This document shows positions 25,307 through 34,544 of a stretch of 64,000 bases of DNA, in pieces. The first letter of the stretch is position 1, and the number at the start of each line of letters is the position of its first letter. Below the pieces are notes generated by a model, which was not told the DNA's origin, made no database searches, and saw only the letters and a program-made list of their open reading frames with translations. Source of the DNA: Pseudoxanthomonas sp. YR558 (lineage in GTDB: Bacteria; Pseudomonadota; Gammaproteobacteria; Xanthomonadales; Xanthomonadaceae); contig NZ_FPCI01000001.1 in the NCBI RefSeq assembly GCF_900116385.1, positions 2,267,501 to 2,331,500 of the forward strand, written 5' to 3'. The position numbers and the translations under genes are program-made.

Positions 25307-27922
25307 ATGAATACCGATTTCCGCACCTCGCTCCCGGGCACCGCGCTCGACTATTTCGACGCGCGCGCCGCGGTCGATGCCCTGCAACCCGGCGCCTGGG
25401 CCACGCTGCCGTACACCGCGCGCGTGCATGCGGAGAACATCGCGCGCCGCGCCGATCCCGCGCGTCGCGACGACTACCTGCGCCAGTTGGTCGAACGCCG
25501 CCGCGACCTGGATTTCCCGTGGTTTCCGGTGCGCGTGGTCTGCCACGACATCCTCGGCCAGACCGCGCTGGTGGACCTGGCCGGCCTGCGCGATGCGATC
25601 GCCGACATGGGCGGCGACCCGGCGCAGGTGAACCCGGTGGTGCCCGTGCAGTTGATCGTCGACCACTCGTTGGCGGTGGAGTGCGGTGGCTACGATCCGG
25701 ATGCGTTCGCGAAGAACCGCGCCATCGAGGACCGCCGCAACGAGGATCGCTTCCACTTCATCGACTGGACAAAGCTGGCATTCAAGAACGTCGACGTGAT
25801 CCCGCCGGGCAACGGGATCATGCACCAGATCAATCTCGAGAAGATGTCGCCGGTCGTGTACGTCCAGGACGGCGTCGCTTTCCCGGATACCTGCGTGGGC
25901 ACCGACAGCCACACGCCGCATGTCGATGCCTTGGGCGTGATCGCCATCGGCGTGGGCGGACTGGAAGCGGAGAACGTCATGCTCGGCCGCGCCTCGTGGA
26001 TGCGCACGCCGGACATCGTCGGCGTCGAACTGCAGGACAGGCCCGCGCCCGGCATCACCGCGACCGACGTGGTGCTGGCACTGACCGAATTCCTGCGCAA
26101 GGAGAAGGTCGTCGGCGCCTACCTCGAATTCCGGGGCGAAGGCGCCGCGGCGCTGACCATCGGCGACCGCGCGACGATTTCCAACATGGCGCCCGAGTAC
26201 GGCGCCACGGCGGCGATGTTCTTCATCGACGACAACACGCTGGACTACCTGCGCCTGACCGGCCGCAGCGACGAACAGGTCGCGCTGGTCGAGACTTATG
26301 CGAAGACCGCCGGCCTGTGGGCCGATGACCTGCAGGCCGCGCAGTACGAACGCACGCTGCACTTCGATCTGTCCACCGTCGTGCGCAACATGGCCGGCCC
26401 GTCGAATCCGCACAAGCGCCTGCCGACCAGCGCGCTGGCCGAGCGCGGCATCGCCGACGAAGGCAAGTTGCAGGCGGGCAGGGCAGAAGAGGCGCAGGGC
26501 CTGATGCCCGACGGCGCGGTGATCATCGCCGCGATCACCTCGTGCACCAACACCTCGAATCCGCGCAACGTGGTCGCGGCCGCACTGCTCGCCCGCAACG
26601 CCAACGCGAAGGGCCTGGTGCGCAAGCCGTGGGTGAAGAGCTCGCTCGCGCCCGGATCGAAGGCCGTGCAGCTGTACCTGGAGGAATCCGGCCTGCTGCC
26701 GGATCTCGAGAAACTCGGCTTCGGCATCGTCGCCTTCGCCTGTACCACCTGCAACGGCATGAGCGGCGCGCTCGACCCGGCGATCCAGCAGGAGATCATC
26801 GACCGCGACCTGTACGCCACCGCCGTGCTGTCGGGCAATCGCAACTTCGACGGCCGCATCCATCCCTACGCGAAGCAGGCTTTCCTCGCCTCACCACCGC
26901 TGGTGATCGCCTATGCGATCGCCGGCACGGTGCGCTTCGATATCGAGAAGGACGCGCTCGGCATCGACGCCGATGGCAACGCGATCACCCTGAAGGATAT
27001 CTGGCCCACCGACGCGGAAATCGACGCGGTGGTGAAGGCCAGCGTGAAGCCGGCGCAGTTCCGCAAGGTCTACGAGCCGATGTTCAACGTGCGCGTCGAG
27101 CACGGCGGCCGCGTGGACCCGCTGTACGCCTGGCGTCCGCAGAGCACCTACATCCGCCGTCCGCCGTACTGGGAAGGCGCGCTGGCCGGCGAACGCACGC
27201 TGCGCGGCATGCGCCCGCTGGCGGTGCTGGGCGACAACATCACCACCGACCACCTGTCGCCGTCGAACGCGATCCTCGCCTCGAGCGCAGCGGGCGAGTA
27301 CTTGGCGAAGATGGGCTTGCCGGAAGAGGACTTCAATTCCTACGCGACGCATCGCGGTGATCACCTCACCGCGCAGCGCGCGACTTTCGCCAACCCGCAG
27401 CTGGTCAACGAGATGGCGGTGGTCGATGGCGAAACGAAGAAGGGCTCGTTGGCGCGCATCGAACCGGACGGACAGGTCGTGCGCATGTGGGAAGCCATCG
27501 AAACCTACATGGACCGCAAGCAGCCGCTGGTGATCATCGCCGGCGCCGACTATGGCCAAGGCAGTTCGCGCGACTGGGCGGCGAAAGGCGTGCGCCTGGC
27601 CGGCGTGGAGGCGATCGTGGCCGAGGGCTTCGAGCGCATCCACCGCACCAACCTGATCGGCATGGGCGTGCTGCCGCTGGAGTTCAAGGCTGGCGAGACG
27701 CGCAAGACCTACGGCATCGATGGCACCGAGACCTTCGACGTGGTGGGTGTGCGCAAGCCGCGCGCCGACCTGACGCTGGTGATCCACCGCGCGAACGGCG
27801 AGACCGTGCAGGTGCTGGTGACCTGCCGGCTGGATTCGGACGAAGAGGTCTCGATCTACGAAGCGGGTGGGGTGCTGCAACGGTTCGCCCAGGATTTCCT
27901 GGATGCGTCGAAAGCGGCCTGA
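25307..27922 (+). CDS. acnD: Fe/S-dependent 2-methylisocitrate dehydratase AcnD
   Basis: Aconitase-superfamily enzyme that dehydrates 2-methylcitrate in the methylcitrate cycle of propionate breakdown, together with PrpF. It is 871 aa. The [4Fe-4S] ligands are C413 (SCTNTSNP) and C479/C482 (ACTTCNG). Segments such as RDLDFPWFPVRVVCHDILGQTALVDLAGL and RAIEDRRNEDRFHFI, and the length, match AcnD rather than the longer AcnA. The prpF gene two positions downstream supports this. prpB and prpC, which often precede it, are not in the window. Confidence 0.92.
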   Translation: MNTDFRTSLPGTALDYFDARAAVDALQPGAWATLPYTARVHAENIARRADPARRDDYLRQLVERRRDLDFPWFPVRVVCHDILGQTALVDLAGLRDAIADMGGDPAQVNPVVPVQLIVDHSLAVECGGYDPDAFAKNRAIEDRRNEDRFHFIDWTKLAFKNVDVIPPGNGIMHQINLEKMSPVVYVQDGVAFPDTCVGTDSHTPHVDALGVIAIGVGGLEAENVMLGRASWMRTPDIVGVELQDRPAPGITATDVVLALTEFLRKEKVVGAYLEFRGEGAAALTIGDRATISNMAPEYGATAAMFFIDDNTLDYLRLTGRSDEQVALVETYAKTAGLWADDLQAAQYERTLHFDLSTVVRNMAGPSNPHKRLPTSALAERGIADEGKLQAGRAEEAQGLMPDGAVIIAAITSCTNTSNPRNVVAAALLARNANAKGLVRKPWVKSSLAPGSKAVQLYLEESGLLPDLEKLGFGIVAFACTTCNGMSGALDPAIQQEIIDRDLYATAVLSGNRNFDGRIHPYAKQAFLASPPLVIAYAIAGTVRFDIEKDALGIDADGNAITLKDIWPTDAEIDAVVKASVKPAQFRKVYEPMFNVRVEHGGRVDPLYAWRPQSTYIRRPPYWEGALAGERTLRGMRPLAVLGDNITTDHLSPSNAILASSAAGEYLAKMGLPEEDFNSYATHRGDHLTAQRATFANPQLVNEMAVVDGETKKGSLARIEPDGQVVRMWEAIETYMDRKQPLVIIAGADYGQGSSRDWAAKGVRLAGVEAIVAEGFERIHRTNLIGMGVLPLEFKAGETRKTYGIDGTETFDVVGVRKPRADLTLVIHRANGETVQVLVTCRLDSDEEVSIYEAGGVLQRFAQDFLDASKAA

Positions 27923-27965
27923 CCCGTTCGTCGTATCGGTACACCCACCGCACAGGAGTCCGATC

Positions 27966-28430
27966 ATGTCCGACAACGCCACCCCCGGTACCGTCCGCCT
28001 GCACCGCGTGTTGCGCGCGCCGCCGTCGCGCGTCTACCGCGCCTTCCTCGATCCGGATGCGATGGTGAAGTGGCTGCCGCCGCATGGTTTCACCGGCAAG
28101 GTCCATTCGATGGACGCGCGCGTGGGCGGCGGCTACACGATGTCGTTCACCAACTTCGGTACCGGCTCGAGCCATTCCTTCGGCGGCACCTACGTGGAAC
28201 TGGTGGAGAACGAACGGCTGCGCTACACCGACCAGTTCGACAATCCCGGGCTGCCGGGCCAGATGCAGGTCACGGTGATGCTGAAGAAGAGCCTCGTCGG
28301 CACCGAGCTCCACGTCGTGCAGGAAGGCATTCCCGCCGCGATCCCGGTCGACTTCTGCTACCAGGGCTGGCAGGAATCGCTGGAGCTGCTGGCGAAGCTG
28401 GTCGAACCCGAGATTCCCGACGGCGCGTGA
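27966..28430 (+). CDS. SRPBCC/AHSA1-family protein between acnD and prpF
   Basis: A 154-aa START/Bet v1-like protein of the activator-of-Hsp90-homologue (AHSA1) branch: VRLHRVLRAPPSRVYRAFLDPDAMVKWLPP at the N-terminus, GGGYTMSFTNFGTG and FGGTYVELVENERLRYTDQFD in the middle, and GWQESLELLAKLVEPEI at the end. These bind hydrophobic ligands in a deep pocket. It lies in the same direction as acnD and prpF with 43- and 27-bp gaps, so probably in one transcript. A role in propionate metabolism is not established. Confidence 0.83.
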   Translation: MSDNATPGTVRLHRVLRAPPSRVYRAFLDPDAMVKWLPPHGFTGKVHSMDARVGGGYTMSFTNFGTGSSHSFGGTYVELVENERLRYTDQFDNPGLPGQMQVTVMLKKSLVGTELHVVQEGIPAAIPVDFCYQGWQESLELLAKLVEPEIPDGA

Positions 28431-28457
28431 GCCGTCACCACAACGGAAACCCTTTCC

Positions 28458-29651
28458 ATGTCGCACGTCCCCCAGATCCGCATTCCCGCCACCTACATGC
28501 GCGGCGGCACGTCGAAAGGCGTGTTCTTCCGCCTGCAGGACCTGCCCGAGCGGGCGCAGGTGCCGGGGCCGGCGCGCGATGCATTGCTGTGCCGCGTGAT
28601 CGGTTCGCCCGATCCGTACGGCAAGCACACCGACGGCATGGGCGGGGCGACCTCGAGCACCAGCAAGGTGGTGATCATTTCGCCGAGCCAGCAGCCCGGG
28701 CATGACGTGGATTACCTGTACGGCCAGGTGCCGATCAACGAGGCCTTCATCGACTGGAGCGGCAACTGCGGCAACTTATCGTCGGCCGTCGGTCCGTTCG
28801 CCATCGCCAACGGCTTCATCGACAAGGCGCGGATTCCCGAGAACGGCACGGTGACGGTCCGCATCTGGCAGGCCAACATCCACAAGACCATCGTCGCGCA
28901 TGTGCAGGTGACGGGCGGCGAAGTGCAGGAAACCGGCGACTTCGAACTGGATGGCGTGACGTTCCCCGCGTCGGAAGTGCAACTGGAATTCATCGATCCC
29001 GCCGACGAAGGCGATGGCGACGGCGGTGGCGCGATGTTTCCCACCGGCCGGTTGGTCGATGCCCTCGACGTGCCCGGCGTGGGCGTGTTCAAGGCGACGA
29101 TGATCAATGCCGGGGTGCCGGTGGTGTTCGTCGAAGCCGCGGCGCTCGGCTACGACGGCACCGAACTGCAGGGTGCAATCAACGAGGACAAAGACGCGCT
29201 GGCGAAGCTCGAAGCGATCCGCGCGCACGGGGCGGTGCGCATGGGACTGGTCGTCGATGCCGCGGCCGCGGCGAAGCGACCGCTGACGCCGAAAGTCGCC
29301 TTCGTCGCGCCGCCGAAGGATTACGTCTCATCCAGCGGCAAGCCGGTCAGCACGGCCGATGTCGGCCTGCTCGCCCGCGCCATCTCGATGGGCAAGTTGC
29401 ATCACGCGATGATGGGCACAGCCTCGGTCGCCATCGCCACGGCGGCGGCGGTCCCTGGCACGCTGGTCAATGCCGCGGCCGGTGGCGGCACGCGCGAGGT
29501 ACTGGTGTTCGGACACCCATCCGGCACGCTGCGCGTCGGTGCGGACGTCAAGCAGGTGAACGGCACGTGGGTGGTGACGAAGGCGGTAATGAGCCGCAGC
29601 GCGCGCGTGCTGATGGAAGGCGCGGTTCGCGTGCCGGGCGACGCGTTCTGA
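28458..29651 (+). CDS. prpF: 2-methylaconitate cis-trans isomerase PrpF
   Basis: Isomerase that converts the AcnD product (4-methylaconitate / trans isomer) to cis-2-methylaconitate in the methylcitrate cycle. It is 397 aa, with the family N-terminus IPATYMRGGTSKGVFFRLQDLP, the region GGATSSTSKVVIISPS, and NCGNLSSAVGPFAI, which holds a catalytic-region cysteine in this diaminopimelate-epimerase-like fold. It begins 27 bases after the SRPBCC gene and is the last gene of the unit before the two-component pair. Confidence 0.95.
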   Translation: MSHVPQIRIPATYMRGGTSKGVFFRLQDLPERAQVPGPARDALLCRVIGSPDPYGKHTDGMGGATSSTSKVVIISPSQQPGHDVDYLYGQVPINEAFIDWSGNCGNLSSAVGPFAIANGFIDKARIPENGTVTVRIWQANIHKTIVAHVQVTGGEVQETGDFELDGVTFPASEVQLEFIDPADEGDGDGGGAMFPTGRLVDALDVPGVGVFKATMINAGVPVVFVEAAALGYDGTELQGAINEDKDALAKLEAIRAHGAVRMGLVVDAAAAAKRPLTPKVAFVAPPKDYVSSSGKPVSTADVGLLARAISMGKLHHAMMGTASVAIATAAAVPGTLVNAAAGGGTREVLVFGHPSGTLRVGADVKQVNGTWVVTKAVMSRSARVLMEGAVRVPGDAF

Positions 29652-29732
29652 CGAAGGCAGACTGACCTGCCGGAAGTCACCACTTTCGCCTAGGCCATTG
29701 CCTCGGCGCAGCACACGCGACAGCATGGACGC

Positions 29733-30839
29733 ATGTGGACGTCCCTGACCCGACTTCGCGAACCTATGACGCTCGCCGGCGTGTTCACGCTCGGTGCGGT
29801 GAGCCTGGGCCTGCGCTTCCTGCCGCCGGACGTGCTGCCCGCCGCCGCCGCCGCACTGGCGGGCTACGCCGCGGGATTCTTCCTGTTCGCCCTGGCGCCG
29901 GAACCGTGGCATCGGCCCAGGCTGTTCGCGTTGCTCGCGATGGCCGGGCTCGCGCTGCTGCTGGCATCGCTGACGCCGCGCCTGGGGACCGCGCAGGTGT
30001 TGCTGGTGATCTGGGTGGCGTGCGCGACGAACCTGCTGTCGCCCCGCTGGGTCATCGCCGCGGCGTTGCTGTTGAACGTGGCGTTCTATTTCCTGATGGT
30101 GCACCACGGGTTCGGCGCGCCCGGCACGATGACGCTGATCAACATCGGCTTCCAGGCGCTCGCGGGCCTGTGCGTTTTCTACGCGCGCCGCTCGGAGGAA
30201 TCGCGTGATGCTTTGGCGCGGGTGAACGCGGACCTGCTGGCCACGCGCGCCCTGCTGGCCGACAGCGCGCGCGATGCCGAGCGCCTGCGGGTGGCACGCG
30301 AACTGCACGACGTCGCCGGGCACAAGCTCACCGCGATGAAGATCAACCTGCGTGCGCTGGCCAGCGATCCTGCATTGGCAGGACGCGAGGAAGTACGCAT
30401 CGCGCAGCAACTCTCCACCGAACTGCTGGACGACATCCGCAGCGTCGTGCAGGCGATGCGCGATGCGCGTGGACTGGACCTGCAGACCGCGATCCGGGCG
30501 CTGGCGGCGCCGCTGCCCCGGCCGGCGCTGGATCTGCGCATCGGCGAGGGCGTGCAGATCGCCGACCCGGCGGTGGCCGAGTCGTTGCTGCGCATCGTGC
30601 AGGAATGCCTGACCAATGCCGCACGCCATGCCAATGCGGATACGCTGACGGTTTCACTCCAGAAAGAGGACGCAGGCATGCACCTGCACATCGAGGACGA
30701 CGGCCGGCTCAAGGGCCGCGTGCGCGAAGGCAACGGGCTGTCGGGCATCCGCGAACGCGTCGCTGCGCTGGGCGGCGACCTGCGCTTGGGCAGCAGCGCC
30801 ACCGGCGGCCTGCGCGTGGACGTGAGGCTGCCCGCATGA
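29733..30839 (+). CDS. Sensor histidine kinase (NarL/DesK type)
   Basis: Membrane sensor kinase of 368 aa. Several hydrophobic segments (about residues 12-155) have no large periplasmic loop, so it may sense the membrane or a small hydrophobic signal. A short coiled coil leads into the HisKA_3 dimerisation domain with phospho-acceptor H192 in ARELHDVAGHKL, then a HATPase domain (IVQECLTNAARHANA; GLSGIRERVAALGG). The stop overlaps the start of the response regulator (ATGA). No desaturase or other obvious target gene is adjacent. Confidence 0.9.
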   Translation: MWTSLTRLREPMTLAGVFTLGAVSLGLRFLPPDVLPAAAAALAGYAAGFFLFALAPEPWHRPRLFALLAMAGLALLLASLTPRLGTAQVLLVIWVACATNLLSPRWVIAAALLLNVAFYFLMVHHGFGAPGTMTLINIGFQALAGLCVFYARRSEESRDALARVNADLLATRALLADSARDAERLRVARELHDVAGHKLTAMKINLRALASDPALAGREEVRIAQQLSTELLDDIRSVVQAMRDARGLDLQTAIRALAAPLPRPALDLRIGEGVQIADPAVAESLLRIVQECLTNAARHANADTLTVSLQKEDAGMHLHIEDDGRLKGRVREGNGLSGIRERVAALGGDLRLGSSATGGLRVDVRLPA

Positions 30840-31465
30840 GCGTGCGCGTCGCCCTGGCCGATGACCAGGCGCTGGTGCGCGCCGGCCTGCGTGCCCTGTT
30901 GAAGGCGCAGCAGGTGGATGTGGTGTTCGAAGCCGACGACGGCGCCGATCTGCTCGCCAAGTTGGAAGCGCAGCCCGTCGACGTGGTGCTGAGCGATATC
31001 CGCATGCCGGGCGTGGATGGCATCGATGCGTTGATCAAGCTGCGCGAACGCGGCGACCGCACACCGGTGCTGCTGCTGACCACCTTCGACGACAGCGACC
31101 TGCTGCTGCGTGCGACCGACGCGGGCGCACAGGGCTTCCTGCTGAAGGACGCCGCGCCGGAAGACCTGCACGACGCCATTCGCCGCGTCGCCGGCGGTGA
31201 GACGTTGCTGCAGCCGGTCAGCACCGACCCGGTGCGCGCGCGCTATCGCTTCCACGACGAAGGCGCGCCGACCGATACCTTCAGCGAGCGCGAGGTCGCG
31301 ATCCTGCGGCTGCTCGCCGGTGGCTACTCGAACAAGGAAATCGCGCGCACGCTGTTCCTGGCCGAAGGCACGGTGAAGAACTACGTCTCCACCATCCTCG
31401 ACAAGCTCGGCACCCGCGACCGCACCCGCGCCGTGCTGAAGGCGATCACGCTGCGGATCATCTGA
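30836..31465 (+). CDS. LuxR/NarL-family response regulator
   Basis: A 209-aa regulator paired with the preceding kinase. The receiver domain has the acidic pair D9-D10, the phospho-acceptor D54 in VVLSDIRMPG, the switch Thr in LLLTTFDD and the conserved Lys in GFLLKDA. The C-terminal HTH_LuxR domain is seen as FSEREVAILRLLAGGYSNKEIARTLFLAEGTVKNYVSTILDKLG. The ATG at 30836 overlaps the kinase stop, implying translational coupling. Its targets are unknown. Confidence 0.92.
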   Translation: MSVRVALADDQALVRAGLRALLKAQQVDVVFEADDGADLLAKLEAQPVDVVLSDIRMPGVDGIDALIKLRERGDRTPVLLLTTFDDSDLLLRATDAGAQGFLLKDAAPEDLHDAIRRVAGGETLLQPVSTDPVRARYRFHDEGAPTDTFSEREVAILRLLAGGYSNKEIARTLFLAEGTVKNYVSTILDKLGTRDRTRAVLKAITLRII

Positions 31466-31482
31466 GGGCCCGTGCTGCTTCC

Positions 31483-31549
31483 TGTGGGAGCGACGTCAGT
31501 CGCGATGGATTGTCAGGGCAGAAGCATCGCGACTGACGTCGCTCCCACA
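31483..31549. repeat. REP-like perfect 25-bp inverted repeat
   Basis: Arms 31483-31507 and 31525-31549 are exact reverse complements; the left one begins TGTGGGAGCGACGTCAGTCG. The loop is 17 bases. Each arm also folds internally (GCGAC-GTCA-GTCGC). Same family as the pair at 16816-16949. It lies between convergent genes. Confidence 0.85.
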
Positions 31550-31567
31550 CCCGGCATCACGATCACC

Positions 31568-32803
31568 TCAGAACGTCCACACGCTCGCCGCACCCGCAGC
31601 GAGCGCGGTCAGCAGGCCGGCCGACACACGCAGGCCATATGCCGCGCCACCGCTGACCCAGGCGATCACCGACTTCGCGATCAGGCTGGCGGCGAGCAGC
31701 GCCAGCATCCACCAGCGCGCTTCCGACGCCTCCAGGCCACCGCGTGCGAACTGGTTGGCCAGCGTGGCCACGGCAGCGTGCAGTTCGGCCATCGCCGACA
31801 TCGCGGCGGCGGCCATCGCCCCGCGCGGACCGATCCACGCTGCCAGCGCCGCCGCGACGAAGGTCAGTACCGCCACCAGCAGCGCGAACCCGAGCGCCTG
31901 GCCGAAGCGGAACATGCGGCTTTCCGAGGTGGGTGGCTTCACTGTTTCCTCGCGACCCGCGCGCAAGCCGAGCAGGCCGCCGGCCAGCAACACAGCACCG
32001 ATCGCGCACAGCTCCGGCAGCAGGTCGCGCACCAGCGGCGGCGACACCGCCCACAGGATCGGCACGCACAACGTCAGCGAGGCGAGATTGGATAGCAGCG
32101 CGGCCGCCACCGCCGAGCGCAACAGGGCAGGGGTTTCCTTCGCCCGCTGGCCAAAACCGATCGTCGCGGCCGTCGACGACACGTAACCGGCGAAGAAACC
32201 CGCCGCCGCCAGGCCCCAGCGGTTGCCGACCACGCGCAGGACGATGTGGCCCAGCGCGCTGACCGCCATCACCAGCACAACCAGCTTCCAGATCGTCGCC
32301 AGGTTGATCGCTTCGAACGGACCGATCGGGCGGTCCGGCAGGATCGGCAGAATCACCAGCGCCGAGGCGAGCAGCAGCAGGCCATCGAAGACCTCGCGCT
32401 CGCTCAGGGTCTCGCGGGTCAGTTCATGCAGCGGCTGCTTGGCGTACAGCAGCACGGCCACCACCACGGCCAGGCCGGTCGCCAGCCCGGGCTGGCGCAT
32501 CGCCAGGGCACCGAGCAGGAAGGTCAGCACCAGCGTCACCTCGCTGGTCAGGCCCGGGTCCTCCTCGTGGGTGGCCCGGTAGGCCATCGCCGCCAGCACG
32601 CCGGTGATGGCCAGCGCCACCATCACCACGGGCAGCCCCAGCCAGGCGGCGACCGCGGCAGCCAGGGCCACCAGCGCATGGGTCCGCAGGCCGGCGATCC
32701 GGTGGCCGCGGCCGGGGCTGCGTTCGCGCACCAGGCCGATCAGCAGGCCCAGGCCCAGCGCCGAGGACAGGGCCAGCCAGGTCTGCGAGGTCGCTTCGTC
32801 CAT
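31568..32803 (-). CDS. MgtC/SapB-family membrane protein with DUF4010
   Basis: Polytopic membrane protein of 411 aa with about eleven to twelve hydrophobic segments. The N-terminal third has the MgtC/SapB features ([19 protein letters not shown] and [20 protein letters not shown]), while the C-terminal two thirds correspond to DUF4010 ([23 protein letters not shown]). Function is not known; MgtC itself modulates F1Fo ATPase and Mg-related virulence but lacks the DUF4010 part. It is divergent from fbp. Confidence 0.83.
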   Translation of the reverse strand: MDEATSQTWLALSSALGLGLLIGLVRERSPGRGHRIAGLRTHALVALAAAVAAWLGLPVVMVALAITGVLAAMAYRATHEEDPGLTSEVTLVLTFLLGALAMRQPGLATGLAVVVAVLLYAKQPLHELTRETLSEREVFDGLLLLASALVILPILPDRPIGPFEAINLATIWKLVVLVMAVSALGHIVLRVVGNRWGLAAAGFFAGYVSSTAATIGFGQRAKETPALLRSAVAAALLSNLASLTLCVPILWAVSPPLVRDLLPELCAIGAVLLAGGLLGLRAGREETVKPPTSESRMFRFGQALGFALLVAVLTFVAAALAAWIGPRGAMAAAAMSAMAELHAAVATLANQFARGGLEASEARWWMLALLAASLIAKSVIAWVSGGAAYGLRVSAGLLTALAAGAASVWTF

Positions 32804-32901
32804 CCCGTCTTTCCTTGTTCAGTGCCGCCAGTATCGTGAATGGTCTTGCATTGGTCTCGTCAACCCGGACAATGCGCGCCACCTCCGTCGTGGACCCCAT
32901 C

Positions 32902-33933
32902 ATGCCCGCTCCCGCTCCGTCCGCCGTCTCGCTGAGCCGCTACCTGATCGAAGAGCAGCGCGCCGGCCGCATCAGTGCCGACTTGCGCCAGCTGATCGCG
33001 GTGGTGGCCCGCGCCTGCACCAGCATCTCCATCGCGGTGAGCAAGGGCGCGCTGGGCGGCGTGCTGGGCGACGCCGGTACCGGCAACGTGCAGGGCGAGG
33101 CGCAGAAGAAGCTGGACGTGCTGAGCAACGACATCCTGCTGGAAGCGAACGCCTGGGGCGGCCACCTGGCGGCGTGCGCATCGGAGGAAATGGACCACAG
33201 CCAGCCGATCCCGGATGCCTATCCGCGCGGTGGCTTCCTGTTGCTGTTCGATCCGCTGGACGGCAGCTCGAACATCGACGTCAACGTCTCCGTCGGCACC
33301 ATCTTCTCGGTGCTGCGTTCGCCGGACGGCGTGACGACGCCGGGCGACGAACACTTCCTGCAGCCCGGCCGCGACCAGGTCGCCGCCGGCTACTGCATCT
33401 ACGGGCCGAGCACGATGCTGGTGCTGACCACCGGGAACGGCACGCATGCGTTCACGCTGGACCGTGAGCAGGGCGCGTTCGTGATGACCCAGCGCGACAT
33501 GCGCATTCCGGAGGAAACGAAGGAATTCGCCATCAACATGTCGAACCAGCGCCACTGGGAAGCGCCGATGCAGGGCTACGTCGACGACCTCCTCGCCGGC
33601 AAGGAAGGCCCGCGCGGCAAGGACTTCAACATGCGCTGGATCGCCAGCATGGTGGCCGATGTGCACCGCATCCTGACCCGTGGCGGCATCTTCATCTACC
33701 CGTGGGACCGCAAGGATCCGGGCAAGGCCGGCAAGCTGCGCCTGATGTACGAAGCCAACCCGATGGGCCTGCTGGTCGAACAGGCCGGCGGCGCCGCCAG
33801 CACCGGCCGCGAGGACATCCTGTCGCTGCGCCCGACCCAACTGCACCAGCGCGTGCCGGTGTTCCTCGGTTCGAAGAAGGAAGTCGAGGCGGCCGTCGGC
33901 TACCACCTGGCCCACGACACGGCGGCGGCCTGA
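32902..33933 (+). CDS. fbp: Class 1 fructose-1,6-bisphosphatase
   Basis: Gluconeogenic phosphatase producing fructose 6-phosphate. It is 343 aa from the ATG at 32902, chosen because [19 protein letters not shown] starts near the family N-terminus. The metal-binding site [16 protein letters not shown] is present, as are the later AFAV-type substrate loop [27 protein letters not shown] and [14 protein letters not shown]. An earlier in-frame start at 32815 exists but adds non-family residues. It is divergent from the MgtC-type gene. Confidence 0.94.
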   Translation: MPAPAPSAVSLSRYLIEEQRAGRISADLRQLIAVVARACTSISIAVSKGALGGVLGDAGTGNVQGEAQKKLDVLSNDILLEANAWGGHLAACASEEMDHSQPIPDAYPRGGFLLLFDPLDGSSNIDVNVSVGTIFSVLRSPDGVTTPGDEHFLQPGRDQVAAGYCIYGPSTMLVLTTGNGTHAFTLDREQGAFVMTQRDMRIPEETKEFAINMSNQRHWEAPMQGYVDDLLAGKEGPRGKDFNMRWIASMVADVHRILTRGGIFIYPWDRKDPGKAGKLRLMYEANPMGLLVEQAGGAASTGREDILSLRPTQLHQRVPVFLGSKKEVEAAVGYHLAHDTAAA

Positions 33934-33994
33934 GCGGCAGCGCGACGGCTAGAATCGCGCTGGTGCGGAATGTTCCCTCCGCCGGGAGCAACGA

Positions 33995-34528
33995 GTGAAA
34001 CGACTGCAGACGCGATTGGCGATCATCGTGCTGGCCTACCTGCCGGGCATGGTCGGCGCTCAAGCCGCTGCCGAAACCGATGAAGCGAAGTTCGTCCGAC
34101 TCACGCGCCACCTGGAGCGCTTTCCGCTAGACCCGGATGCGAAGCCGATGCGCGCCTGGCTACTCCAATGGGCCATCGAGACACCGGACATGGTGGTGAC
34201 GGCGTGCGACTTCCTGGAACCCAAGCTGGCGGTGGACTCGTACTACGGCGGCATGCTCTTCATGCAGATCCTGTATGGCAACGCCGCTTGGCAGATCGCG
34301 CATCCCGGACAGCGCGCCGACCCAGTCGCTCCCCAGATCGCGGGCGTGCGCAGCGCACTGAAAGCCTATGGCGAGATCAGCATCGAACGGCCGGACGCGC
34401 AAGTCCCGGCATTCGACGAACTGATCCTTGCCGAGCAGCGCGGCACGTTGGAGACGTTGCTGGAGCCCAAGATCCTGCGCGCGTGCCGGAAAGAGGGTAG
34501 CCCTTCGAACGGCAAGGCTTCCACCTGA
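33995..34528 (+). CDS. Secreted protein of unknown function
   Basis: A 177-aa protein with a Sec signal peptide (MKRLQTRLAIIVLAYLPGMVGAQA, cleavage near residue 22-25). I do not recognise the mature part, which includes TRHLERFPLDPDAKPMRAWLLQWAIETPDMVVTACDFL and a YYGGMLFMQILYGNAAWQIAHP segment. Two Cys remain after the signal. It starts with GTG at 33995 after a GGGAGCAACGA ribosome-binding region. It is just upstream of the 2OG oxygenase gene on the same strand (16-bp gap), so they may be co-transcribed. Confidence 0.75.
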   Translation: MKRLQTRLAIIVLAYLPGMVGAQAAAETDEAKFVRLTRHLERFPLDPDAKPMRAWLLQWAIETPDMVVTACDFLEPKLAVDSYYGGMLFMQILYGNAAWQIAHPGQRADPVAPQIAGVRSALKAYGEISIERPDAQVPAFDELILAEQRGTLETLLEPKILRACRKEGSPSNGKAST

Positions 34529-34544
34529 TGGGGAACATGTCCGC

